A stretch of 64,000 nt of DNA from the NCBI GenBank assembly GCA_008360975.2, contig CM039182.1:46388491-46452490 (forward strand). The letters run 5' to 3'. This DNA comes from Lichenostomus cassidix (taxonomy: Eukaryota; Chordata; Aves; Passeriformes; Meliphagidae). Below the pieces are notes generated by a model. The model did not search any database. It saw nothing but the letters and a program-made list of their open reading frames with translations, and was not told the origin of the DNA. Shown here piece by piece: positions 34,401 through 47,100 of this stretch. Both the position numbers and the translations under genes were made by a program. How positions within the stretch are numbered: position 1 is the first letter of the stretch; each line of letters opens with the position of its first letter.

Positions 34401-37294
34401 AACTATGTCTTGAACCAGTGTACAACCAATAGTTCTGATTCAGGAAAGTGCCAACACACACCCTTGGTGTTGCTTGTAATCAAGAAAGCCCCTTTAGCCT
34501 GAGGTGAAGCAAAAGACTTGCACAGCATTGAATATCCATGAGAGAATGCCGGTGTTTTACTACCAAGATGCCATAAAAATGTAATACAGAGACAAAAAGC
34601 ATCACACAGAGTTACCAACTCAGCAATCTATCCTAATTTTCATATATTCCAAATGTTAATGAGATACATTAATTCATGGCTGCAACTCAGCATAGTTAAA
34701 GGTAGATTTGAATTACCTGAGGCTTTTATCTCCTTGCTTACATTCACAAACCAAGACAATGCTGCTGCTACTGTTCCTTGGGACCTCACAGCTCTTCTGT
34801 TCCACTGAACTTCTTTTCAAACCAAGGATCTTTTGACCTAGTTGCAAAAGACCCAGCAGCTGATCTCAGTTCGAGGACAAGATGAACTACAGGTGCATAA
34901 CAAAAACTTTTGGAGCAACATGAGAATTTTGTCAGAAGCTGTGTAGAGGGATGGCTCTCATAGGGAGCTTGGAAGCACCTCCAGAGATCATTTGATTGTC
35001 CTAAGGCAAGATTAGCTTGAATCACATCATTCTTGACTAGTGCATGTTCAACCTGTTCTAAAGGACCTTGAATGATAGGTATTGCTCCTTTCATTCCCTA
35101 GGTAAGCCTGTACTGTGCTTCACTATCTTTCCTCTTTGAATATCTTACATAGAATCTCAGGTAACTCTCTCTTGCTTTAATATATGCTATTATAATTGAA
35201 ATAATATTATATTATATTAAATAAAACCCTTCAGCAGTAATGGAGAGGAATTTATTCCTCACTTCTTTACATTCTTTACTTCTTCTGACTTAAAAGACGC
35301 AATTCCACTTTCTTCCTATAATGCATTTCCTAGGTCTGTATTTACTGTCCTGGGGACTCTGAAAACCCCAAATTTCAGCCATTTATTTGGATTTTGCTGG
35401 CAAACCCAAGAATATTTATGAATACGATTGCAAAGCATTTTGAAAAACTGTGTGACTCCATGCAAACTATAATTGCATTTAACTACAGTACAACTATCAC
35501 TCCATATGAATCCAAGACTTAGACCACCTTTTGCAGATGAGCAGCCCTAATGAATTTTGTGTGCTCTCAGAAAAATCTGTCATTGGTTCCACTGCCCTCA
35601 GCAGCCTGGTTAGAGGAAAAAAACCAGCAGCAGAAAGATTTGGCTAAATAAGAATGATATATCAAAACACCCAATATTTTAATGAAAGAAACTGAATATC
35701 CACACATTTGCACTTCTGTACAGTTTTTGTGATATATATATATAATTTTAAGCTGTTTACAAATAACATTTAATGCTTCAAATATTACATAATGTTGATA
35801 TCATATTTCTAGCAGAAATAAATATATTGCACTTAAAAAGAAACTTTTTGTTATATGTTGCTTCATAGTTTATGTTCACAACTTTTTTTTCCATAAAAAG
35901 ATTTCCCTCTACCCCCTCCCCATACACACAAACACACACTTCAGTACATGGTGAATGTGCTCACGCAATGCATTATAAACAACAAAGTCAACACAGCAAA
36001 CAGAAGAACTGTGGTACATTCTGTTAAAGAAGTTACATCCAGTTTTTTACCTTCCTTATTTTTAAACCAAATCTTTCCTCGTGTTTCTGAAGGTACAATT
36101 AAAAAAAAAAAAGAAAGTTTAAATGTGCTAAAGGTAAAATACAGCAAACTGTATTTTTTGTCCTTAAACTAGCATAAAAAGTTACTTCAGAGCCTATTTA
36201 ATTTACTGCTTAGTTTTCTTTTAAAAAGATAAAATAAAGACAAAGAAGTTGTCATTTGATAATCTGGAGATTATATGCAAGGACATTTGATTACAGAGTA
36301 AGACACAAATCCTCTGGCCAGCAAGTAAGTGGTTAGTAAAGAAACCACATCTCCTGCAGCAGAAAATGCTCTATAAAGAATAGTGAGAATAAAATCTCAC
36401 TGAAACCAAAATTAATCTTGCAGTGATTTTGCAAGATACATTCTCCCCCTGCAGATGATGAGTGTAAGCACTGTGGCCACAACTTCCTCAAAGCAAGAAG
36501 CCATAAGTGTTACGCTGATCTCACTGTCACTTTTACCCTTATCTAGGAGTAAATTATCACAATTTATATTAACTTACAGTATTGGAAATCCTCCCAAGTT
36601 TTTGCAGTAATTTTCATTGATATTTCTGTTTCTGTATAGTACACACACATGAAGAGGATGTATTGCATTATCAAGTTGCCAGCCCAAATGCTTTTCAATT
36701 AAAAATGTTCATTTGTTTGCTGGATGTTGGAAATGGCAATGTCTTCTCTCACGTGTACATGTTCATGCAGAGTCATGGCCTTCATGGATAAAACTGTCTG
36801 TGAGAAATTCTGCAACTGCATTTTGAATATTGTAGTACCAAGCACATTAGCTATCATACAACTTGCCATCCTTGAACCCATGAAGAAGCATTTCTATTAG
36901 AAACTCTATCTTCTAGGTCTATGCTTGTTTTTCAGTTTATAGCCACAAGAGTATGATTGAAACCCAGTGGCATTGATTTGCTATCTTTGACAGTGCCTCA
37001 GGCCATATAAAGCAATACTGCAAACCAAAGAGCTAAATTAAAAATGGGAGGGTTTATGTTTAGATCCTCAGGGCTCTGAAAGCAGAGGAAAATAAAAAAA
37101 AAATCAGACAAATACATCCAAATCAGTTTTGTTAACCTATGGGATGCTTTTGTTGGATTAAAGGCTGGAGCGTATGGACTATCTATGGATAAAATGGTAA
37201 TTCAGAAAAAACACAAAAATACTTGTAACACTCCTGAGGAAAATCTTATAATTCTCTTTGAAAAGCATATTCAGGCATGTTCTCGTCATTCTTC

Positions 37295-37335
37295 TTAAAA
37301 AAAGGCAAACAACCCCCCCAAAAAAACCCCAACCA
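37295..37335. repeat. A/C-rich low-complexity tract
   Basis: Alternating A and C runs (AAAAAAAGGCAAACAACCCC, then more A and C). Confidence 0.8.
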
Positions 37336-39212
37336 AAATCAAACAACATAAACCAGCTCAATTTTTATGAGCCAAGAAAGCTCATAAAGGTGAAGAGTAC
37401 TTCTCATGGGATATAAAATGTGAATTGTATTTGGAAAATAAACTCTAGATTATATTTGGCGTTCCTAGCCCATCTACCAACAACAGATGTTCTGTTCTGA
37501 AAGTGATATAATTTTGACAGCACTATAGCAAGTCCTTAAATAAATTACTGGGTTACTGTCAAAGTGGTAGAGATCATTTAATTTTTTCAATTTTTTTTTA
37601 GCAAAAGCAATTTCACTCTTTAACCAATTAATTACAAATTTGCATTCATTTTCTTCCAATTGCGAATTCAGTGCTAAAGCTGATTTGTACTTGGGTTTTA
37701 ATCTTTTCTGTAGTGTTCCTGTATTGTTGCTGTCATTTAAGTCACTGTTCTTACTGTCAGACTTTATTTTTAGATGACAACGCGGAATGAAATCCTGCCC
37801 TCATAACAGTCAATAAATTTCCATTTGACTTCAGTTGGGCAGGAATTTTATTCCTGGAATCACTCCCATGCTGCCCTAGGCCCACAGGAAGGTGAGAGGG
37901 GTGGGGAGCAGAAATATTGCAAGGTGGGAAGACCTCTTCACTGGGCGTCCTGTGGCCTCTATGAACTTCATCCCTTAAACCTCAAATCTATGAAACAGGT
38001 TTTGTAGGTAGGATTGGGAGGGCAATGAAAAGGAAATGAGGAATGGACCTACCTGTTGATCTCATTCCTGAGGAAGGCAGTCACAAGCTGCCTTCATCCC
38101 CTTGCTTGGGACCTGCCTGTGATTCCTCATTAGTAGGGGAGCCCAGTGGGTTTCTGCTTCAAAGGAATTAAACCTCAGAGGGCAGCACAAGGAAGGATGA
38201 GCACACTGAGAGAGACTCGGTCTGACTTGAAAAAATCAAGCTGTGGTTTTGACAGATAATTCTGCATCATCTATAACACACAATTCATCAGAGTGGATTT
38301 TGATGAGGAGTTGGCTGTATCATGTTTTTATACAGAGACAGCCTACTGCCATGTTTTTTCAGGTATGAATCACACTTCATTTGTAGTGAAAAGCACTTGT
38401 CTTTCATATAATTTTTTTCTGAATGAAGTTGCCAAAATCCAGTTTCATTTTCCAGACAGAGCCTGGAGAATTTTCTCTGAAACAGTATCAAGGGCATTTC
38501 TGCATGCCAGATATTGGTGTTCTCAGAGCAGGGACTGGGACAGGGCTGAAAAGATTGCACAGCTTATTTCTCCAAATTTGCTTCATAAAGGAAGGTCATA
38601 TATGAGCAGTCTTCATGTCACATGTTGACCATGCCTAAATCAGCCCACCTGTTTCAAACTTGTTTCTGGAGTCATGTAAAAGCTGCACACTCACTTGACC
38701 CTTTCCTGATGGAAGTACCAGCAGTAAAGCTACTGGCATGAATTCTGAACCTAACCATATCCCCTGCAACTCCAGATAAGTTAATGGCCCTGCAGAAGGA
38801 ATCAGATAAGCAGAATTTCCCCACAGTGCATGTCATCCTAGGATCTTCATACAACTCTAACAGGAGTCAAGCAAATGAAGAGAAAACTTTCTTTCCAACC
38901 TCTTCTGTAATTATTGTTTCTGTATAGTCATAGGTACTTGAAGAATTACATTCTTGTGGGGTCAGTATCACCTAATTTCCTGAAAAATCAGGGATTTATA
39001 GCAAAATCAGTTATAAGTAGACACAACCTTGCAGCATGCAGTTTTCCAGTGAATCTGATAGCCTAGAGCAAAATCTAATATTTGGGTACATCAAGACAAA
39101 TTCGGTGTCTGATTCTGAGCCATTTAAATACTGCACAACTTGGCCTGTTATATTAATTTATGGAATTCCTTGTAGCAGGTCTGAACCCAGAAATTGTAAA
39201 TAAATGTTCATT

Positions 39213-39218
39213 TTTATT
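39213..39218 (-). terminator. Candidate TBX20 poly(A) signal
   Basis: The first AATAAA hexamer that I find on the gene strand downstream of the stop codon, within CAAATAAAAATG. It would give a 3' UTR of about 1.65 kb. Earlier use of a variant hexamer is possible. Confidence 0.3.
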
Positions 39219-40855
39219 TGCATACAGAGCACAGGAGTTGAAAATTGGCCCAGGTCACTTTTTGTCGGTACATCCAAAAGTGATTAATGGGGAATTAGGG
39301 TGATACTGCAGGTAACTTGGTTGAAAAGGTGATTGAAAGAGCCACTTTGAGAAGGTTTTAAATTCAACTACTGGGAAATACGTAAAGATGGTCTTTATCT
39401 GTGGGAAGCAAGTACTATCCTGCAGCAGAAACTGGGAACACCTTTGAGTTTGTCATTGCTCAGTGTGATGGAGCATGTGGAACAAGACAATGGGACAAAT
39501 ACAGGCATGTGACTTGCATTGCACTTTGCAGAGATTGGAGTAGGTGACTCAGTGTACAGCACTCTGCTTTTTACCACGTGACACCAATACAGAATGGTCA
39601 AAGGTAGAGAAGAATAGTGGGAAATGATCTGATTTCTGTTTTGTGACAGAACACACTAGAAAAATGGGACAGTACTTTGAATGAGAACCCCAAATACTAA
39701 CTGAAAAAAAGTCAGATGTGAATTTAAAAAAAATTGTTGGAAGTTCTGTGCTGATATTTTCCTAAGGGAACTCTACCATTCTAGTGGGACATGGAAAAAC
39801 TGGTTGTACAACCCTCATTTTCCTGGCCAAGGAGCTTATATAATAACGATCATGACCAAACCCAAGAAAATCAGAACAAATAGAAAGGTGGTCCAATGCC
39901 ACTCATACCAGTCCGTAAATTATGGTTTGATCCAGGGCATCTATAGACTGATCCAGCCTGAAATTTGGTTAACTTGATACACATGGGCAGCTAGAAACAG
40001 TTCCTCAGTGGCAAGCACGGCAGCAAACAAGCCCTGTTTTAAAATTTGGTATCTTGGGTTTCTGAGTTTAAGTAACAGATATTTCCAAATCCGAATCTTT
40101 CTTCATTATACCTTAACCGACGGTTAAATTGCTCCTCCTAGGATATAGGACAAACTTCTTTTAGACTGAAGAACAGAATACATTATTACTATTACAGTCC
40201 TGTAACACAGTTCTTTTTTTGGAACTGATAAGTATTTTGTGAAAGAAACAAAGAAAAAAAGACTTGTTAATAACGTTCTCTTTGTGATTATAGTAGCAAC
40301 TAAGAAATACTGGTTTTGGTGAATATAAGCCAGTCTTAAAAAGGACAGTGAGTGGTCTTCTCCACTTTGTCCCGTTTTCAGAAAATGTATTCTGAGATAG
40401 CCTAGAACATGCTCAAAGTTATAGCAATACATTTTTCTGTTTAGATGCTCATCAGTCACAAGAAGAGATGAAGATGAGTAAGGGTATTGCCTTTTTCAGA
40501 ATTCATCTAGCATATGAAAAAAGACCTATAGACAATTAGTTTGTACACTGCTGCTTAAAGATAATCTCTTTCCGCTAGGAATAATGCACCTTTGGAACAA
40601 GCTGCACGCAACCAAAGATCCTGGGGACTTTGGGATCCATTGTGTCTCTGTTACACATAGATCTGTGAGCAGCTCCAAGCTGCATGCTCTATTCCTGTGA
40701 TCCCTCAAAAGAGGGATCTATATCCACAATGCATTTTCTTAGCTGGTTTGTTACGAGTTCTGCACTCCTGCCACAGGCCTTTCAGGAAGGTCCCTTGTAT
40801 TTTTCATAGCAAACTTGCACATTTAAAATCTTGTGTTCCTCTTGTCTTGCGTCAC

Positions 40856-41196
40856 TCATACAAACGGTGTCATCACTGCGGAGGAGTGACGCAGTCCTTG
40901 GATAGCTGCATAAGGACCCTGCTGAAAATAATGGTGGTACCTTGGCATGTGGAAGGATGGGAAAGTGGGGCCGCTACCTTGCATGGAGCTGGCTATAGCA
41001 GAGGGTGTCAGAGGCATTCCCAGGCGGCTGTATGGAGGCAGAGATCCTTGGATCGGGTGAGGAATGGGTGTGGCTATGGAGGCAGTGCTGGTACCCAGGG
41101 CACTCAAAGACTGTGGATGCTGAAATCCCGGGAAACTGGTTGAAGAGGAAACCCAGGAACTGAGGGACAGGTTATCAGATGTTGTAAAGGCTGACC
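40856..41196 (-). CDS. TBX20: TBX20 exon 8, terminal coding exon with stop
   Basis: A 341-nt coding part with acceptor GCTTGCAG| and stop TGA at 40858-40856. It encodes [18 protein letters not shown], then a Ser/Pro-rich tail with [30 protein letters not shown] and [13 protein letters not shown], ending AVMTPFV. This is the conserved TBX20 C-terminal region with regulatory rather than DNA-binding function. An open frame exists on the plus strand across the same bases but is only the antisense shadow. Confidence 0.98.
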
Positions 41197-44100
41197 CTGC
41201 AAGCAAAGAGAAAGAATACCTAACGTTGGCACTGTGACACATAAAGCTGATAAAGTAGCAAAAAGGGAGAAAATCAGTCTTTCACAGCAATCTGGATTTC
41301 AATGACCAGTTGTCTTTGGAAATACTTCCCAAATACTTTTGTCTTTAAAATGTTATTTGCTGGTTGCTCTCCTTTATCTCTACATCTTAGACAAATTTCC
41401 ATTTTAAGAAGCTAGTTGGAGTGGCTTGAACGGTAAAATCAGCTTTTCACATTGAACATTTTAGTTATTAAACACTGAAGCACCTTCTAATACTGCCATT
41501 AAACACTGAAATATCTACTTTGACAAGGAGTCTCACTGCATTACATCCCTGTTTTGAAGACATGCTTGCAGCTTTTTACATCAGATTTTCAGTAGAACGG
41601 TTTAATTTTTTTTCCTAAAATTTTGGTATGGCAAAAATGCAGAAAAATGTAATTTGTGCTACAAGTTTTTCCTTTTTTTTTACTCCAGTAAAACTTGTCA
41701 ACACTATATCTTTCCAGCCAACCTCTTTCTATAATATAGAACAAAAAATTCTAAAAACATGAATGTCAAAATATTTGTTGTTTTTCCAACTGTGTACAGT
41801 ACTCTAATAAACAATAATAGTGCTAATTCATAGTAAGAGATGCAGAACTTGTTCTGAAAGTAATTATCTACTTTTGATCAAATCGAAGTGTTTTGTCATT
41901 TTTTTGGGGTTTGTTTAGTCTGAAAAGTTCCAAAAATTATTTCTACAAATCTTCCAACTCTTTAAAGTACTTCTTTTTCTGAAGATTGAAGAATCATTAA
42001 ATAAAAAGAAAAATGGTTTCTTAAAATTAGAACTAACTACTTATTTCATACTGAGAGTAAAATTTTGGGGAAACAATAATTTGTTTGGATAATTGCACAT
42101 GGCCATTTTCAAATAAACTGATAACTGTGTTGCCCTTCATCTCTGTAGTTCCTCTATGCATCTGGTCATCTTCCTATGTCTGATTTCTATAAATGGGGAA
42201 TACAAAAATGCTATAAATAAAATCTTTTTATTCCTCTTCAAACAGTAATTCAACTCTTGTCTCTTATGTATTTTCTTTACCAACTTTCTTACTTTAGAAA
42301 ATAAATTTGTTGGCAAGAGTATTTGATGAAATATAATATCAATTCAGTATTGCAAAACATTCTAAGACAAAGAATTTTATAACAGGTATTAGTCTCATAA
42401 ATCTGATTCAAGAAGGGAGGTTCATCCAAACTGTAGAATGAAAACATATGAAGACTTCTATCTGTCAAGGTAAACTTACTGGAATTAAGTGTAGTAACCA
42501 ATCCTAGCCACATACTCAAACCAAAACTATAAGCAAAAAACCAACAGAAATGAAAAATGCAAATCATTATTTTTTTAAAATCATAAATCTCTTATGGGAT
42601 ATATTCTCCAATCATGATTAGTTTTTCCTCTGCTTAATGAAACAAGTAAAATAGCTCAGTAACAGGAAAAAGAAACAGTCGATTTAGCAGTGGAAACAAA
42701 CTTGAACCAAATCCTGGCCCTACCACTGAACCAAATCCTAACTGCTGGGAAGTGAGGATCCAAACTCTAAGGATAACACAACAGTCACAGACCCCAGCAA
42801 AACCCTTGACAAATCAGAGGGTATCTGAGCATTACTGCCCTACAGGGAAAGCAGGATGCAAATCTGGATTTGCTCAGAAGGTTTGCATTTGGCTCTGTTC
42901 CAGGTGGCTACTATGAATCCTTGTGTGTGGATGCAGGCACAGAGAAATTATGCATTAAAGAATTTTCATTGAATTTATGTATTTCCTATTTGTTAATTCC
43001 TTTGAAAATAGACATCTTGGGATAAATGTGTTACTGAAGGCTAGCTGCTTCCATCTTTAGATGGCTGACATTGGCTGAGCAGAGAATGCTCTGGGAGGCT
43101 GCTGAAGTAATTACAAAATCTATCACTACTATTTATTTCTTTGTTTGATGCAGAATAAGATATATGATTCTTTCTCAAAAATGATTGTGAAATGATCATA
43201 GGGCTGGAACACCTCTTCTATAAGGAAAGGCTTAGAGAATTTGGGTTGTTCATTCTTGAGAAGAGAAGGCTTCAGGCAGACCTAATTGCAGCCTGTCAGG
43301 GCTTAAAGGGGGCCTGTGAGAAAGTTTGGAACAAATTTTTTAGCATGACCTGTTGTGACAGATCAAGGAGTAAGGGCTTTAAACTAGATGTGGATAGATT
43401 TAGACTAAATATAAGGCAGACATTTTTTACTATAAGGGTGTTGAAACACAGGCACAGGCTGCCCAGAAAGGAGCTGGCTGTCCCATCCCAGGAAATATGC
43501 AAGGTAAAGTTGCGTGGGGCTCTGAGCAACCTGATGTAGTTGAAGATGTCTCTGCTCATTGAAGGGGGGTTGCACTACAAGACCTTTAAAGGTCCCTTCC
43601 AACCCAAACTATTCTGATTTTCCTGAGGAACTTCCTCAAGCATCTTTTCCTGCTCCAACTACAATTGTCTCTAACTGCAGCTTAGTACTCCAAAAATTCT
43701 CACATACTAATTTTGGCAGCACCAAGGAAATGTACTCCAGTAATTCAGAGGCAATTGAGGTCTCAGAGAGCTTATAACACACACCACCCAGCAGCATGTA
43801 TGTATTTAGCTGACAGCTTTTATATGTATGGGGGAACATCCATCAGTTTTGCATGCAAGGTAGTTTAAAAATACATTGGAAGAAATTAAAATATCTATGG
43901 AATTTCAATAATTCCATACAATCTCTCCTTGTATCTTGGAGGACTTTTCCTTGTTTAAGGACACTAGACCTAGAGAGGGAGCAAAGGCAGTACTGGTTAC
44001 TCATGTGCAAGAGCAGTATGTTTTACCCTCTGTGCATGTCTCTGGTTGCCCAGAGCAATCACGTCCCATGGAGCATATGGCTCCCAGATTAAAAAAAGTT

Positions 44101-47100
44101 CTTTGCCATGATTCATAATCTTCCTTACTTACTCATTTGCCATATTGCAAGCAAATGCAGAACTGTACCCTTTTGTTACACATAAAATTAATTGTAATGA
44201 AGTATTATATCCCCCTATGACACCTTTCTAAGGATTCTCTTCTGAAGAGATTTAATGGCCAGCTCTCATGTTGAGGTTCACCTGGTTCATTTTGTCACTC
44301 CCAAGGGAAGACATCATACTAGGGAGAAATTTAATTTTTAAAGAGAAGGTGCCTTGCTCTGAGCACTTCCAGCAATGGAAAATTTAATACTGTCTTCAAC
44401 AATAGCTGGCTTAGGATCTAAGTTGACATGAAACAAGGTAATCCCCCAGAAGTATGTGGAAGGATGGCATCATACCAGGTGAGGAGTTGCTTCAGAAACT
44501 CCATAATCTAACAACCTGCTCTTAGAATAGACGTGTAAGAACAAGCCCACCTAATCACATTTTGCTGAAGAGCAACTCATGGTTAAAAATAAGTGTGTTT
44601 TCCCTGCACAAGCCCAAAGAGCTTATGACCAGAAATAATGCTCTTATCTTAGCAGCACTGTATGAAGTTAGAGGACAAGACAAGGGCACTGCCAGTCGGA
44701 AGACAGATAGAACTGCTTTACTTCAAGTGGCTGTGGCATATCAGGCAGGTCACAAAGTCAGCATGCAAAGTATAATGCAACACAACTTTATGCTAGTCAG
44801 CAATCCCACTGGAAGGGTTTGAGATCTATTTCCAGTTGCAAATTATGACAGATGCAATTTCTCCAGTAAGTATCTCCACAAAGAACAAGTCTACCTTGCT
44901 GCTACTTTTGCTACTGCTAAAGTAGACAAGTTGTTTGAGAGAGCATTTGAGGCTAATTGCCTCTTCAGGAAAAACACCTTTAAGAGACTAAGAGATAACA
45001 ATTAAACATCAATTTTTCAGGGAGCTACAGATTATTCTTCCTGAGGAGGCAAAGTGGGTTAACCAAGGCTAGTTGAAGATAGTCAGAACTAAGTCCTCTG
45101 TGCAAAGAAGTCTGGAGGGGCACCAAGTGGCACATCTAATGGTACTTTACAAATGGTGTGGAGCCCAGCTAGTAAGTCCTGCCAGGAGATGGGGAGTGTT
45201 AGCTTGTTCTGAGCACCACAGTAATTAAGTTGTCTGGCTTACAGACATTTTGAAGAGGAAGCAGAACTAATTCTCTTCTGATGGCAAAGACTATATGGTC
45301 ATCTCTAAAACTGCCTTCTGAACTGAACCAGTTAAGCTATTCTCAAGCAAAACTAGCTCACCACACTTCACCTTATGAGCACATTTTCCTACCTCTGCTT
45401 TGTGTTGCTTGGCTGTCATCTCCAAGATCATCTTCTCCTCCATAGGTTCGAATGGGGGATCGGGCATAGGAATGCTTTTGGATAAGGCTCTCCACACTTT
45501 CTCTGCAAAAGGAAACATAATGTATCAATACCATCCTAAACAGCATCCTAATTCATTGAGATAAATACAATGCATTTTTTTCTGTCCAGATCACAGCTTT
45601 CTCTCACAGACTCCCCAAAATTACTTCACAAAAGACTTACCTCATAACATGACATTGGAAATGCCAGATTTGGCCTGTTTTTTTTTTTTTAAATCGCTGT
45701 TCACCTCTTACCAGCTTCTCCAGCAGAGTGAACTTCCTACTGTGTTTCCTGGATGTGGTCTCAGACAGTGAGTATAAAACCAGCACTCTTCATAAATTTG
45801 AAAATGCAAACTCTGTGGTTATTTTTGCTGAGTGATGAGTCTGGGTTCAAAGGAACACCTGTGGTCCAGCTCCTTTCAAACAAGATTTTGCATCACACAT
45901 GATCACCTCATTTGCTGCTCTCCTGTTTTTCTGAAATCAGGGGCAAAGTTAGGTGTGTCCAGAGACAGCTCAGCTCTGACCATGCTCTCTCAGCATTGGA
46001 GTGGAGGGCAGGAAGTAGCAGGAAGTCTACAGATACTACCAATCTCGTGCCACATCTATTCTGGGAGTCAGATGTGTCTGCCAGGCCCCTGCCTCGCTGG
46101 TTGCACAAAGCACTGAAGTCACCCAGACCATTTTTAAATAGAAGGAAGGCATATCTGCACGATAAGCCTTAGTAGTTTGTAAGGAAGGTCCAACCTTACA
46201 CATACCCAGTGAATTTCCATGTAAGTAGGTGGCATTATACCAAAGATGAAAATTACCTAGGCACATTTCCAAAATGGCTTTGACCTTCCGTTCCTGTTTA
46301 AGAAATCTAAGTAGCAATATTTGTTTAAATCTGCTGCTTGATGAAGGTTTTGTCTGAATTTACTATTTGTCCATTCATACATGTTAATGCCCTTCACTTG
46401 AAGGGTGGGTCTGTTGCAGAAGTTTCAAGGAAAAATATTTTTCAAGTAACATGATAAATCACAATGGCACATGTTTTCCTTTCCTACAGAAAGTCCATTA
46501 TGGTCATTTTGTCCTTGGTCTATCACTGGCATCATTACTTATGCTAGTCTCCTCAGAAAAAAAATAAATAAGAAGAGGATCTTATCAAAGTGATTTACTT
46601 GTGTCAGAATTGGAAGTGGACTGAAAGCAATGGCAGTTCCTACATAGAGGATGATATAATTGGATTACTGCCTTTTAAGTGATTGAAAACAGTAGGCATA
46701 TCAGGGCTATCTCAAAGAAGATTTTCCAAAGAAAAAGACAGATGGCATTGTTTACATTATGTGCTGGATGCCTCTTGAAACGTTAGGCTTTCTTCTGAAG
46801 CAGAATGCGAAATGCAAAAGATTTTACATGACCAAAAGGTCTATTTCATATGAGTACAGCATAACAGAATAAAAAATTAGACTAGTGTTTTCCAAGTGAT
46901 TTAGATACTGGTATATAAACATATTAATAATCAAAGAATTACTAGTCTATAAAAGTCTGAAAAATAAATTTGATACAGGTGATTGTCTGTATTGTCTCTA
47001 TTGACTTTATTTCTAGTAAGGGTCTGCTTTAATGACAGAGATTACAGCATGTAATAATATCCTGATGCAACAGAAACAATGCAGGCTCTAGTTTTAGCAC

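Larger units (their letters stand above)
31030..40855. other. Intergenic DNA downstream of TBX20, including its 3' UTR
   Basis: About 9.8 kb. The right end, next to 40855, must include the TBX20 3' UTR. No exon of another gene is recognised. A-rich tracts are at 31405-31440 and 37295-37335, and short TA repeats are near 33885 and 35733. Small frames have no domain. Single-copy blocks here are reasonable places to look for conserved cardiac enhancers, but none can be identified by eye. Confidence 0.7.

Noticed and set aside
40697..41143. 148-codon plus-strand frame
   Set aside because: It is the antisense shadow of the conserved TBX20 terminal exon.
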